Counted from the first letter of the stretch, positions 8,376 to 16,999 are shown. The stretch is 24,152 nt of DNA from Fragilaria crotonensis (GCA_022925895.1 JAKSYS010000804.1:1-24152); one strand, 5' to 3'. The notes: a model not told the origin generated them from the letters alone. A program made the numbers and translations.

Positions 8376-8717
8376 GACTGTACAGTACTGGAGTAGACTG
8401 TAGATCAAACCTTATGTCTTGTCCACGGCAAACAAATAAGAGCATGTCGTTGAACCAGATACTCGTCACTCTGTATGTACATGATGCTGTGATACAAGTA
8501 CAAGTACTACCGGTAGTACTGGTCCATGGACAGGACTCCGAGTATCTTGTAGGTGGGATACTACCGGTAGTACTGTGCACTTGAAAGATACAAGTACTGT
8601 ATTACCAGGGCCCAGAGCCAAATGACCATTTTGGATATATATACCGGTATATGGAGAGGGGTGTTCAGTTTCGTAACAGAGACAACAGATCTACACTCTA
8701 CTGAAGCACCCAACAAC
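8376..8717. promoter_or_regulatory. palindrome-rich upstream region of the small membrane protein gene
   Basis: A gene-free stretch of 342 bp. It holds an 18-bp perfect palindrome, AGTACTACCGGTAGTACT (8503-8520), a 14-bp one, TACTACCGGTAGTA (8559-8572), and ATATACCGGTATAT (8639-8652). The TATATATA sequence at 8636-8643 could act as a TATA box for the gene beginning at 8718, putting transcription start about 30 bp downstream. The retrotransposon's 5' end sits at the left edge of this region, head to head with that gene. Confidence 0.5.
8503..8520. repeat. 18-bp perfect palindrome AGTACTACCGGTAGTACT
   Basis: The sequence equals its own reverse complement over 18 bases. A shorter copy of the core is 39 bp away at 8559-8572, and related cores occur in other intergenic spaces of the window. 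A dimeric DNA-binding protein site is possible but not shown. Confidence 0.7.
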
Positions 8718-8915
8718 ATGGGTTTCGACGACCTCCATTCTGGTGCTGATCATCACTACTACGCCCATCACGATGAGGAAGACTTTCACGTTTCGGAAAC
8801 TGGAGAGCGAGTCATTATAGTGCTTTCCGTTGCTACCATGATCCTCGCGGTTCTAGCCATTGGCTATATTGCCACGAAGGAACGCGCGGAACATTCTGCT
8901 GAAAAGAACCAATAA
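8718..8915 (+). CDS. small single-pass membrane protein, unrecognised
   Basis: A 65-residue frame from the ATG at 8718. An in-frame ATG at 8622 would give 97 residues, but it lies upstream of a TATATATA sequence at 8636-8643, so 8718 is preferred. The N-terminal 40 residues are rich in His, Asp and Glu (DDLHSGADHHYYAHHDEEDF). One strongly hydrophobic segment follows (about residues 34-53, VIIVLSVATMILAVLAIGYI) and then a short charged tail. With no cleavage motif it is probably a single-span membrane protein. I do not recognise the family. Clustered His/Asp could bind metal, but that is only a suggestion. Confidence 0.6.
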   Translation: MGFDDLHSGADHHYYAHHDEEDFHVSETGERVIIVLSVATMILAVLAIGYIATKERAEHSAEKNQ

Positions 8916-9134
8916 CTGATGCGGTCAATACACAATACGGGCTACGCAGCAGTGTTTGCACGGGTTATGCAACTGAGTAATCGAACGATGACCCTGATCA
9001 TCACATATCTCTCCTGCAGGAACGAAGAAAGATACCTTCAAGGGATTCCATAGTAGGAATAGCAGTCGGTAGTACTCGAAGTTTTATAATACATGAAATA
9101 GAGAACCGTTCAGATTCATTGTTATGGAAATGCC

Positions 9135-10916
9135 TCACATCGGCTCCGCGTCCGACACAGAGCTCAGCGACCCTCCCGAATCTGCACGGGAGAGACTAAG
9201 TCTATGGTCGCGTGGTGCATTATTCATCACGACAGCCTCGTTCGCTATTGCCACGTGCAATGCCGCATCCGAAACCGGCCCACCGGATCCAACCTCCATA
9301 GGTCCTTGAGAATGTTGCTGTGCTGCTTCGGTCTCGCCCAACATGAGCATAGAAAAGAACTTGTCTTCCCACGAATTCCGCATAAGCACGGCGGAGGCAC
9401 TTGATTGTTCCGAAACACCGCGGGAAACTCCGCGCGAAATGCCACGCAACGAATTCAGCCGAGACGGCGGAAGAACTAGTGCAGCTGGCACTCCCTGCGC
9501 GGCCATCGGCGGAAACTGCTTCTGCTTTGGATGCGGAGGGAGCGTTGGTCCATTCTCGCCACCGGTGGTGCTGACACTAAAACTAACGTTTGACTTGGCG
9601 CGATTGAGCCCAATATCAGTCGCCATAGGAAGAGGATCCCATATCTCCCCCGCTATACTATTCTGGCGCATCATAGCGTCACTGTTTGTGCTGCTGTTGC
9701 TAACCTGGGCCTGCAGCTGCATCGTTGAATGCTGTTGCATAGCAATCATCATCTGCTCCATACGACCCAACATGTCCAACTCCAGACGTCGCATGCGCTC
9801 GTCCATCTCCGCAGTCATAGTTTCAATTTTGTCTTCCAAGGCATGAACGGTGTCCTTCAATTCCTGGACCTCCTTCGCTTGGTCTTGACCACTAAGAGTA
9901 GCTCCCCCTCGCGTGGAGCGCTGAATTTCTTTCAACAGATCGCAGCGACCGCGCTTGAACTTCTCGTTAAAAAAGGTGACATGTTTGGCCGTATCAACAT
10001 CAAAGTCTGAGTTTCGGATCGGCTTGGCCTGCATCTTGCGAAAACCATAGAAATTGAGCTGTCTAGCGAACGATGAAAACTTATTGTGGTCAAAATACTG
10101 CGGAATCACTTCGGATGCGAAAAGATCTGGGTCCTTGACCACGAACATTTCGCCATCAGGAGTCCTGTCAATCACGCAAGAAGGTTAGCTCGAGGAGCTG
10201 TTCAATTCAGCATCGAGTATAAATGTTTGCGATCTCATTTGTTGTGGAACTCAGTAACAAAAATTAACGACAAGGTCAAAGGCAACTTTGCCGCGGGTTC
10301 CGAGGGTCGTATGTGCACGGGACAGTGGACACTAGACCACTACTAGGGTTTCAGACAAAAAATAAAAACATGGTTCCAACATATTGAAAATACATAGAAA
10401 TCGTGTAGGAACAGAGATGAACACAAGGGAAATAACCCTGACAAGGATTTGACAGTGCGAACGATTATCGACGAACTCACCATGACGCGATCTTCGGGTC
10501 GCAAGTGTCAACCATCTTGTAGGTTTCTATTGGAATTGGTGAGATAAAATGGTCAGCATGATATATAAATCGTTTGCGAATGCAGCGGTGGGCTACGGTC
10601 AGTGGCAAGGATGCGATAGAACGAAGTCGCAAAATACCGGCGGAAAAATCACAGTTCACGAAACGATGGAAACAGAGCGACTAAACTAGCGATCGATCCC
10701 TAGCAACATCTTGCTATGATTTGACTTACTCTTGAGGAAAATCGGAATGGTGCTGACCCCCTTGCATCTGGATGTTTCCGCAGTCTTCTCCTCGGAAATC
10801 GAAGTTGGGACGTTGTTTGTTGCAGTTGACACGTTACCTCCAGATCTCATCCGGCGGCGCTTGGGACCGAGCATGTTGGGGAAGTCGATCTTGCCATTTG
10901 GGGCCATCATTGCCAT
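9135..10916 (-). CDS. heat-shock-factor family transcription factor (3 exons)
   Basis: Three exons on the minus strand: 10916-10730, 10526-10481 and 10164-9135, giving 420 residues. Introns are 203 and 316 nt with donors GTAAGT and GTGAGT and acceptors ATAG and ACAG; codon phases agree at both junctions. Residues about 58-150 are an HSF-type DNA-binding domain: IPIFLK|KTYKMVDTCDP, IASW|TPDGEMFVV, then the recognition-helix block FSSFARQLNFYGFRK, and a TFFNEKFKRG end. After it comes a coiled coil (about 170-225) that would serve for trimerisation, followed by a Ser/Asn/Pro-rich tail. HSFs bind nGAAn repeats and activate stress genes; diatoms carry many copies, so the individual role cannot be read here. 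The start is the ATG at 10916; the N-terminus has a basic KRRRMR stretch that may help nuclear import. Confidence 0.9.
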
Positions 10917-11523
10917 GGTGTGTGGTTTGTGGAGGTGGTAGTGTTTTGATCTGATCGCACTGACGATGACAGTGTTGCACGTTGCGCTGCATATTTATGG
11001 GATCGGTAGTGCTGCTGGACATTTTGAACTGAAGATGACAGCACGAAGCATGAGGTCTGATGTACTACCGGGGACCGGGGACCTCGAGAAATTACAGTGG
11101 GCCAGTTGGCCCATTGCCATGTTCAAGTTCACGCAGGATGTTCTTTTCTATTCTCGTTTGTTCGTTCCTATTTCATTCACGGGGGGAGCCATTGGTCTGT
11201 GTCTGTGTCCCCTCTATCCAGTCGTTCGAACATTAGACAGTACTACTACAACAGTAAGAAATATTCTCCTTATATTCTGTGTGCAAGAAAAATGCAAATC
11301 TCGGGTGTACGGACAGAAACAGTCCTTATCTATGGTCCAATCGAGATCGACATTCATATATATGCATAATGCTTAGATATGGAGCCATCAGTTTCATTGG
11401 AACGATTTCAACAACTTCGCTTAACGACAGCGTTGTCGACTCTGCCCATCCGACTTACGACAGTAGCGACTAACGCTCATTCCTGAATCACGAAGGCAGA
11501 GCTTCAAGAAGAAAAATGAAACA
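10917..11523. promoter_or_regulatory. divergent intergenic region between HSF and primase
   Basis: About 600 bp with no convincing gene; the open frames here are compositionally random. Features seen: an A/T-rich CATATTTATGG near 10988-10998 that could serve the HSF gene, a tandem ACCGGGG repeat (11067-11083), a 7-bp inverted repeat with a 2-nt centre, TGGGCCA-GT-TGGCCCA (11098-11113), and two TTCnnGAA dyads just ahead of the primase (11480-11487 and 11503-11510), which match the core of heat-shock elements. Two short out-of-frame ATGs (11516, 11524) precede the primase frame. Confidence 0.4.
11480..11510. promoter_or_regulatory. two heat-shock-element-like TTCnnGAA dyads
   Basis: TTCCTGAA at 11480-11487 and TTCAAGAA at 11503-11510, both TTC-2-GAA, lie within 31 bp, 34-64 bp before the first primase codon seen. 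An 8-bp spacing pattern with six fixed bases is expected about once in 4 kb, so a pair is suggestive. Canonical elements need at least three contiguous units; here the third unit is imperfect. Confidence 0.3.
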
Positions 11524-11543
11524 ATGAACAAACGAATATTGCG

Positions 11544-13112
11544 TTGTCAAGGCAAGGGAGAAACTGCTTGTTGCTTCTCCTCCTCCGATGGTTATTCTTG
11601 AAAAATCCACTAGCATATGCATTTGTTCGGCCTGGGTGGGTACCTCGTGTTATCAATAGGATACCAAGTTTTATTTCGCAGCCGACATTTGTGTCATCAT
11701 CATCACCTTCTTCGTCTTCAACTTTTGACGACAATCAATCAAGTGATCAACCGGCTGTGAGAACTGGAGTTGACCGGGGCAAAGAGAAATATTCGATATC
11801 CACGGAGGAAATCGATCAACTCAAGGACTCAGTGGATATCGTGTCGGTCATCGAATCGTATCGCTTGCTTCGCTTTACACGAAACAGCAATGCCGGTGCG
11901 CAGGCAATCTGTCCTTTTCACGATGATCGGAGTCCATCCATGAGTGTCGACAACAATCGCAAGATTTTCAAATGCTTTGCATGCGGCGAAGGAGGTGACG
12001 TCTTTAAATTTGTCAGATCCTACAGCGCACTCCAAGGAGAAACTATGACATATTACGAATCTGTACGACAGGTTGCTCTCAAGTGGGGAGATCCAAACCT
12101 GCCATTCTTATCACGGCTTGTTTCTGGGGGACGAGCATGGTCTTCCCACAAAACCCAAGAGGAACGCAAAGCATACGAGGCCAAGAGGAACCGACTTTTA
12201 CTATGTAACGCCGCAGCCGCCGACTTTTATGGAAAGGCTCTCACGAGTCTGCCAGCTGCCGGCCAAGCCCGTGCTCATTTACGATTGCGAGGTCTGTCGC
12301 CGGCCACCGTTCAGACGTTTGCGCTTGGGTATGCACCCGATGCGTACTATCCGCAGTCTCAACTCACCAAGTGGTCGTGGGGTGAGGGGAGTCTAGTTAA
12401 TTATTTGCGAACCCAGGGATTCTCGGCCGCTGAGATTGTTGAAGCTGGCTTGGCCACAGAGACGAAACGAGGGAATTGGAAGGACATTTTTGTTGAGGAC
12501 GCCAACAACGTTGAACCTAAGCCTGCTGATGAATATCAGTATCTCATGGATCGTTTTCGTGGACGAATTATCATACCAATTTTTGATGAGCGCGGTGACA
12601 GCGTCATTGCATTCGGTGGACGACTCCTTCCATCGATTGGAAATACCACGGCTGCCTCGTCCACTGAATTCAAACCACCCAAGTATCTGAATAGTCCAGA
12701 AACACCTGTATTTTCTAAGAAGCGTGAACTCTTCGGGTTACACTACGCCAAGAGGGCTATGGAGGGTGTCACAAAGAAATCGGGTGATTCCGGTCGACGA
12801 AATTCTCTCAGTACGATCGTTGTTGTCGAGGGGTACATGGATACGATTGCCTTGTGGGAGGCTGGTGTCCACGAGGCCGTGGCATCGATGGGAACAGCGC
12901 TCACGTTCGAACAACTCGACAAGGCAGCAAAAGCTTTTGGAATCATGGGAGGTCGCATCATCGTTTGCCTCGACAATGATGATGCGGGGAACATGGCAGT
13001 GGAGAGGCTATGTGGCAGCGGCATCTTGACGAGTATATGCGAAAAACATGTTGTGGAAGTACTTGTTGCTACTCTTCCTGACGGTGTCAAAGATCCAGGG
13101 GGAATATTTTGA
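11544..13112 (+). CDS. primase segment 1: presequence, zinc finger, catalytic core, TOPRIM
   Basis: Uninterrupted frame containing every catalytic signature of DnaG. It ends VATLPDGVKDPGG-I-F-stop. In DnaG the KDP block is followed by a D/E-x-F/Y acidic-aromatic sequence; here that sequence (EYFESK) is present immediately downstream but in the +1 frame, across a run of five G (13098-13102). The frame is closed upstream by a TGA at 11517-11519 and has no ATG; the TTG at 11544 is nominal. Confidence 0.85.
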   Translation: MSRQGRNCLLLLLLRWLFLKNPLAYAFVRPGWVPRVINRIPSFISQPTFVSSSSPSSSSTFDDNQSSDQPAVRTGVDRGKEKYSISTEEIDQLKDSVDIVSVIESYRLLRFTRNSNAGAQAICPFHDDRSPSMSVDNNRKIFKCFACGEGGDVFKFVRSYSALQGETMTYYESVRQVALKWGDPNLPFLSRLVSGGRAWSSHKTQEERKAYEAKRNRLLLCNAAAADFYGKALTSLPAAGQARAHLRLRGLSPATVQTFALGYAPDAYYPQSQLTKWSWGEGSLVNYLRTQGFSAAEIVEAGLATETKRGNWKDIFVEDANNVEPKPADEYQYLMDRFRGRIIIPIFDERGDSVIAFGGRLLPSIGNTTAASSTEFKPPKYLNSPETPVFSKKRELFGLHYAKRAMEGVTKKSGDSGRRNSLSTIVVVEGYMDTIALWEAGVHEAVASMGTALTFEQLDKAAKAFGIMGGRIIVCLDNDDAGNMAVERLCGSGILTSICEKHVVEVLVATLPDGVKDPGGIF

Positions 13113-15582
13113 GTCAAAAACTGGTAACGGCGACGCGTTTCGCTCTGACATCCTCGACTCCGCAACAGAGTGGTCGCGATGGTATACGAACAAGATTCTT
13201 TCCAGATATGACTCGGGGGCGATTCAAGGCGGCCCATTCAGTTTCGCTGACGTCTGTGAACGAGTGTCTGACTTCTTGGCCTCGTTTAAGAATCCTGTAG
13301 ATAGAACACGACGATCGTACGAAGTTGCTGTGATCCTGGCAAGGGCCATCGCTGTAGAATCAAATTCAACATCCAACACACTTCAAATTCAGCTTGAATC
13401 TGACCTTGTCAATTTGGTCGCTCGAAAGGCAGCTGCAAAGGAAGCTCTTGAACGACGAGTGGAGAGCGTGGAAGGTTACGGATCCCAACAAAACAACACC
13501 ATGATTATGAAACGAATGCTTGATGGAGGTGTATCGGCTTCGTCTGTGGAAGAAAGCAAGCTAGCGAGAAATGCCACGCAACGGAAAGAGTCTGCGGGGA
13601 AAGTTCGAGTTACCAAGCCTAGAAAGTACTTCTGGTGCGTCGTCGTCGTATCAGAAGGGGTCTAGAACAAAGCTGAAGCGTCAAGGGTTACAGCAAGAGC
13701 CTCTTACTCCACACTTCTCCGGAATCGACATTCGAAAGCCCTCTGACGCTTCTTGGCTTGGTGTGCCTCAGGAAAAGTCGCGACGAGAGATACATCACCT
13801 TACACTTGGAGCGCCTTCCTTCGATAAAAGGAATCGGCAGAAGCTAGTGTTCTTTAATTCGACTGAATTCCACGGTGACCAGTTCCTTACGGAAGAAGCA
13901 GCCAATGCAGGATACAGGAAGGGAAAGATAAAGAAGGATGCCGCACTAGTGGAGAAAGGCATTGGAGTTCTCATCAAAGTTGACCACGAGAAGAAAGCGA
14001 AGCGGGCCGAGGAAAGGCTACTACGTACGCTGGTCCAATACCCTCCAGCTAGAAAAGCAATAAGTGCGGCCGTATCGACCAGTGATGCAACCGGTGCGAG
14101 CCCCGAGATCGATTGGAGCACAAAAGAGAGGGCATGGCTGTTTCACTTTCTCATTTCTCAATGTGACGGTTTACCCATCGGTGTGACTGAGGATCCTGAA
14201 TCGCTCTGGCGATTCCTTTCGAGTAGACCAGACGCCCCTGCAGGTGCATTCGGTGCGAATCCGATCGGATCTGCCGTGTCTGCGGATTTTGACGCAAGCG
14301 AGGTCATCGCAAAACCCTTAACTCCCTTGGGTGATACAATCGACATTCGGCGTGGAGCATTGGATGCAAACGTCGAGCAGTACCCAAAGACGCAGAATGT
14401 GCAGATCTCGTCCCAAATACGCAGTGACAATCATGACGTTGACGATTGGGCTGCATCGTATGATCCCACAATGTTTGATGATTTTGAGATACCAAGGGAC
14501 GAGGCAGCAATGTTTGAGCTGGCGTCTATGGACATGTCGGAAAACAATTTCGTCAACGCCGAAGCGGTCATTGATGCCAAACTGACCAGTTTCGAAGACG
14601 TGATGGACATTGGGGACGCGCAGGATTGGCCGACTGCAGATTCACGGGGGACGCTTGACGAATTCTTTTTGGAAGAAGAAGATATTTTCGCAAGCACACA
14701 TGATAAGACTGTATCTCGCTCATTCCGCGCTGAATTAGAAGTGCAAGAGACTCTTGCATACTTGCTTCGATCGTCAGCCGCAGTGAAGCTGTCGAATGTG
14801 AACCCAACTGGCTGCTAGCATCGCAATTGCTGGATGCTCGTCTTGGAGGAGTTGACGGGGGCGACATGGACGTCATGTGCGGTATCAAGGAACTAGACTC
14901 CATGAACATTGGGGATCTCCAGTTATACTGCCAAAGCCTCATGACTCGATCGCACCAACTTCATGACACAGTTCTGCAGCTCGATGCATCTGCCACTCGA
15001 ATCGCCACCCGACTGATGGAGTACAGTCGAGGAGATGCAGCGGAAGGGAGAATCAGCGTTGCAAAACAAGAACAATTGTTCAGAGAAATTGATGAATTGA
15101 TGAGTGAGCTTCCCGATGATGGCGAACCAGAGGAAACTGGCAATCCATCGGTGGATGCAGAGGGGCGAACGGGGAAACCACGACTTGCTTTCGAGCAAAC
15201 ACCGTACAACAAGGAATTGGAAGATCAATATTTCCAACTCGACATGGAGTTCATTGAGAAGTCCTGGGGCGAAATGAACGACGATGACTACGTTTGGTCA
15301 ATGCCTGACGAAAATAGCGCCACTGGCCCAGAGCCACCTGAGTTTCGTGGTTTGCAAAGCTTTGTTGAGGACGAATCGGAGGAGTCTCTTGAGGACGCTT
15401 TGTCACGGATTGATGAAGAATGGGGAGATTGGAATATGGATCTGAACGATTTCCAGTCGATGCGGTCAGCACCTGTGAGTGATTCAGAACAAGAGCGCGT
15501 GGACGCCCAAGGAAGCGACGATTCAGTAGGCATACCATTTGAGCTGGACGAGGACGTTGATCCTGATTCGCAATGGGAGTAG
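11544..15582 (+). CDS. dnaG: plastid-targeted DnaG-type DNA primase (apparent frame breaks)
   Basis: A bacterial-type primase encoded in the nucleus. The readable frame begins with a hydrophobic signal (six consecutive Leu) ending LAYA|F, followed by a basic, Ser-rich stretch: a bipartite plastid presequence of the diatom type. Counting from the TTG at 11544, a CHC2 zinc finger follows (C123, H126, C144, C147; CPFHDDRSPSM), then the RNA-polymerase core, and TOPRIM motifs VVVEGYMDT (Glu about 429) and LDNDDAG (Asp about 477). The plastid genome of diatoms encodes the DnaB helicase, its expected partner. The frame stops at 13112, but the same protein carries on in other frames to 15582 (roughly 1,340 residues, against about 600 for bacterial DnaG), the extra part being acidic. 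No in-frame ATG precedes the zinc finger. The whole span is called as one gene by inference. Confidence 0.75.
13100..14818 (+). CDS. primase segments 2 and 3: post-TOPRIM and C-terminal region
   Basis: The +1 frame from about 13100 (EYFESKTGNGDAF, then an Arg/Glu/Ala helical stretch as in DnaG after TOPRIM) is open to 13665. The next frame (open through 13571-14818) takes over near 13620. It contains a basic linker, a helical block (RLLRTLVQYPPARKAI and KERAWLFHFL) that resembles the beginning of the DnaG C-terminal helicase-binding domain, and then an acidic low-complexity stretch. The frame change could be a 94-nt intron at 13529-13622 (GTGTAT...CCTAG, phases agree), although its 3' end has little pyrimidine; otherwise it is a single-base shift. 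Confidence 0.55.
14770..15582 (+). CDS. primase segment 4: acidic C-terminal extension
   Basis: This frame is open from before 14770 (EAVECEPNWLLASQLLDARLGG) to a TAG at 15580-15582 and has no good ATG until 14869, which is why I attach it to the primase instead of calling a new gene. The first 100 residues are helical (DLQLYCQSLMTRSHQLHD and onward) and the remainder is rich in Asp/Glu, Trp and Ser. The preceding frame stops at 14818 shortly after VQETLAYLLRSS, a helix that makes sense as a continuation. A -1 change near 14770-14790 would join the two. I know of no function for such an acidic tail. Confidence 0.5.
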   Translation: MVSRSEAVECEPNWLLASQLLDARLGGVDGGDMDVMCGIKELDSMNIGDLQLYCQSLMTRSHQLHDTVLQLDASATRIATRLMEYSRGDAAEGRISVAKQEQLFREIDELMSELPDDGEPEETGNPSVDAEGRTGKPRLAFEQTPYNKELEDQYFQLDMEFIEKSWGEMNDDDYVWSMPDENSATGPEPPEFRGLQSFVEDESEESLEDALSRIDEEWGDWNMDLNDFQSMRSAPVSDSEQERVDAQGSDDSVGIPFELDEDVDPDSQWE

Positions 15583-15605
15583 ACTGGTGCTGTGGCAGGA
15601 ATCTC

Positions 15606-16382
15606 TTAACCTTCGATTAAATCTATTTCCTTATCCAAAACGCCCGGGTGTGGAATCGATACAGCATATCCATCGGGCAAATCTTGCTCTAGTCGAATTT
15701 CTTGCTCGCGCTCCTCACGCTTCCTACAGTTGTCAACAAATGTTCGCAACGTGTCAAGGACATTGTCATCCTTCTTCTCCCAAATTGCAGGATCGACATG
15801 ATGGAAGAGATTGGTCATATCGGGACACAAATGTTCGGCGATGAGACTCCTTCCGGGGAGAAGTGGAGCAGTTTCAAGGGTGTTTTTCAACAAAGGTGGG
15901 TCTGTATTAATAGCACCAATAGATATTCCGAGCATAATACTCAGCGCCATGTCTGTCGGCAATGCGAGGATATCGCTATACTTTTCCTTCTTCTCCTCCA
16001 TGACTCGTTCAGAATACGATTTCCATTGCTTCGTGTTACTATCGAGAGCCTGTGTAATGGGTTTTCTCGTCGTCGACGTTCCCATGACACGACTTCGAAG
16101 TTGCTGAAATTGTCGATTTCCAGCAATACGAAAAGCAAGAAAACAAAGACAGGTTGTTCCCGTGCCCAAAAGAAAGGGTTGACCACACTTCTGGATCATG
16201 GCATCTTCCAATTCGTAGTCCTTGGAGCAGGGGCCATACCAAGCGCGATCCGTGTCCGACGCGAGATTTGACAGCCCATCTAGCAGGGTGGACCAGAACT
16301 TGTTCTTGACACTGGAAGGAGTGCTCAGAATCTCTGCTGTATCATCGCTTTCCGATAGACGGCTACCTTCTGTTTTTGTCAT
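15606..16382 (-). CDS. unrecognised protein, 258 residues, possible membrane segments
   Basis: The ATG at 16382 gives 258 residues; the frame stays open to 16496 but only through a GTG, so the ATG is chosen. Two moderately hydrophobic segments are visible: PFLLGTGTTCLCFLAFRIAG and DMALSIMLGISIGAI, which may span or associate with a membrane. The C-terminal third is strongly charged (Lys/Arg/Glu helix, NCRKREEREQEI). I do not recognise the family. The gene converges on the primase: the two stop codons are only 23 bp apart, so their 3' UTRs must overlap. It is a normal-looking single-exon gene without breaks. Confidence 0.65.
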   Translation of the reverse strand: MTKTEGSRLSESDDTAEILSTPSSVKNKFWSTLLDGLSNLASDTDRAWYGPCSKDYELEDAMIQKCGQPFLLGTGTTCLCFLAFRIAGNRQFQQLRSRVMGTSTTRKPITQALDSNTKQWKSYSERVMEEKKEKYSDILALPTDMALSIMLGISIGAINTDPPLLKNTLETAPLLPGRSLIAEHLCPDMTNLFHHVDPAIWEKKDDNVLDTLRTFVDNCRKREEREQEIRLEQDLPDGYAVSIPHPGVLDKEIDLIEG

Positions 16383-16999
16383 GGCACAGTGGTTTGCTTT
16401 GGATATGTCGCACCGTGTCCAATGGATTCTGGATTCTGGATTCGATGTTGTTGGAGTTTCAGATTCCGGATGACAAATCTTGGATGTTCGTGTCACGGAC
16501 TATTTGGATCGAGTCCCGATTCTCATTCTCATCTCTCATCTATCTCATGTTGGGTTCCCGGGCATTTTCGATTTTGAACTGTGAGGGAGAACCCGAGAAT
16601 ACTATTTGAGCAGATTCACAACAGTCTTGTACATAGTGATAAACTCGCGGCTACCCAGCCAACGGCAAAAGGGGGAAATCGAGATGGCACAGTGCCCGGC
16701 ATACTCGTTCCTCGTAGAAGTGCTATGTATGTCTTCGGTTTGTTCTATATACAATCATCTTTGTTTAATTATGACACATTCCAACTGAAGGCTTCGAAAA
16801 AATTTGGTTGTCACCGTGCTGGCTCATTTCTCTCTCTGTTTTTATCTGTTAAGTATCACACTAACAGGCACATGGGGCGAGTAGTGGGACAGGTCTGTTC
16901 GACATTGAAATACGAGTTTCCACTTCGGCAGCCTGCATTTGTTAATACAGAGTGGTGTATCTGGACAAGTCTCTGTGGATGGTTATTTCAATCGTAATC
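16383..16999. promoter_or_regulatory. divergent intergenic region, unrecognised gene / CELF-like gene
   Basis: Just over 600 bp separating two divergently read genes. It holds a short tandem GGATTCT repeat (about 16423-16445), an imperfect ATTCTC/ATCTC pyrimidine-rich tract (about 16510-16550), and no conserved-looking frame. No TATA box stands out. The in-frame ATG at 16979 upstream of the CELF-like gene is in poor context. Confidence 0.35.

Noticed and set aside
8622-8717. Longer start for the small membrane protein (97 residues)
   Set aside because: The ATG at 8622 is upstream of the TATATATA sequence, and the added residues do not look like a signal.
10966-11376. 136-residue plus-strand frame upstream of the primase
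   Set aside because: Composition is irregular and no domain or splice connection to the primase signal peptide fits; treated as 5' non-coding.
13053-13098. 46-nt GT-AG segment that would repair the primase frame
   Set aside because: Splicing it out would delete the conserved VEVLVATLPDGVKDP block of the TOPRIM region, and it is shorter than the other introns here.
13529-13665. Second primase shift as a programmed frameshift
   Set aside because: There is no slippery sequence or stem visible, so an intron or an indel is simpler.
16581-16997. 138-residue plus-strand frame upstream of the CELF-like gene
   Set aside because: No motif, irregular composition, and it overlaps the start of a well-supported gene in another frame.
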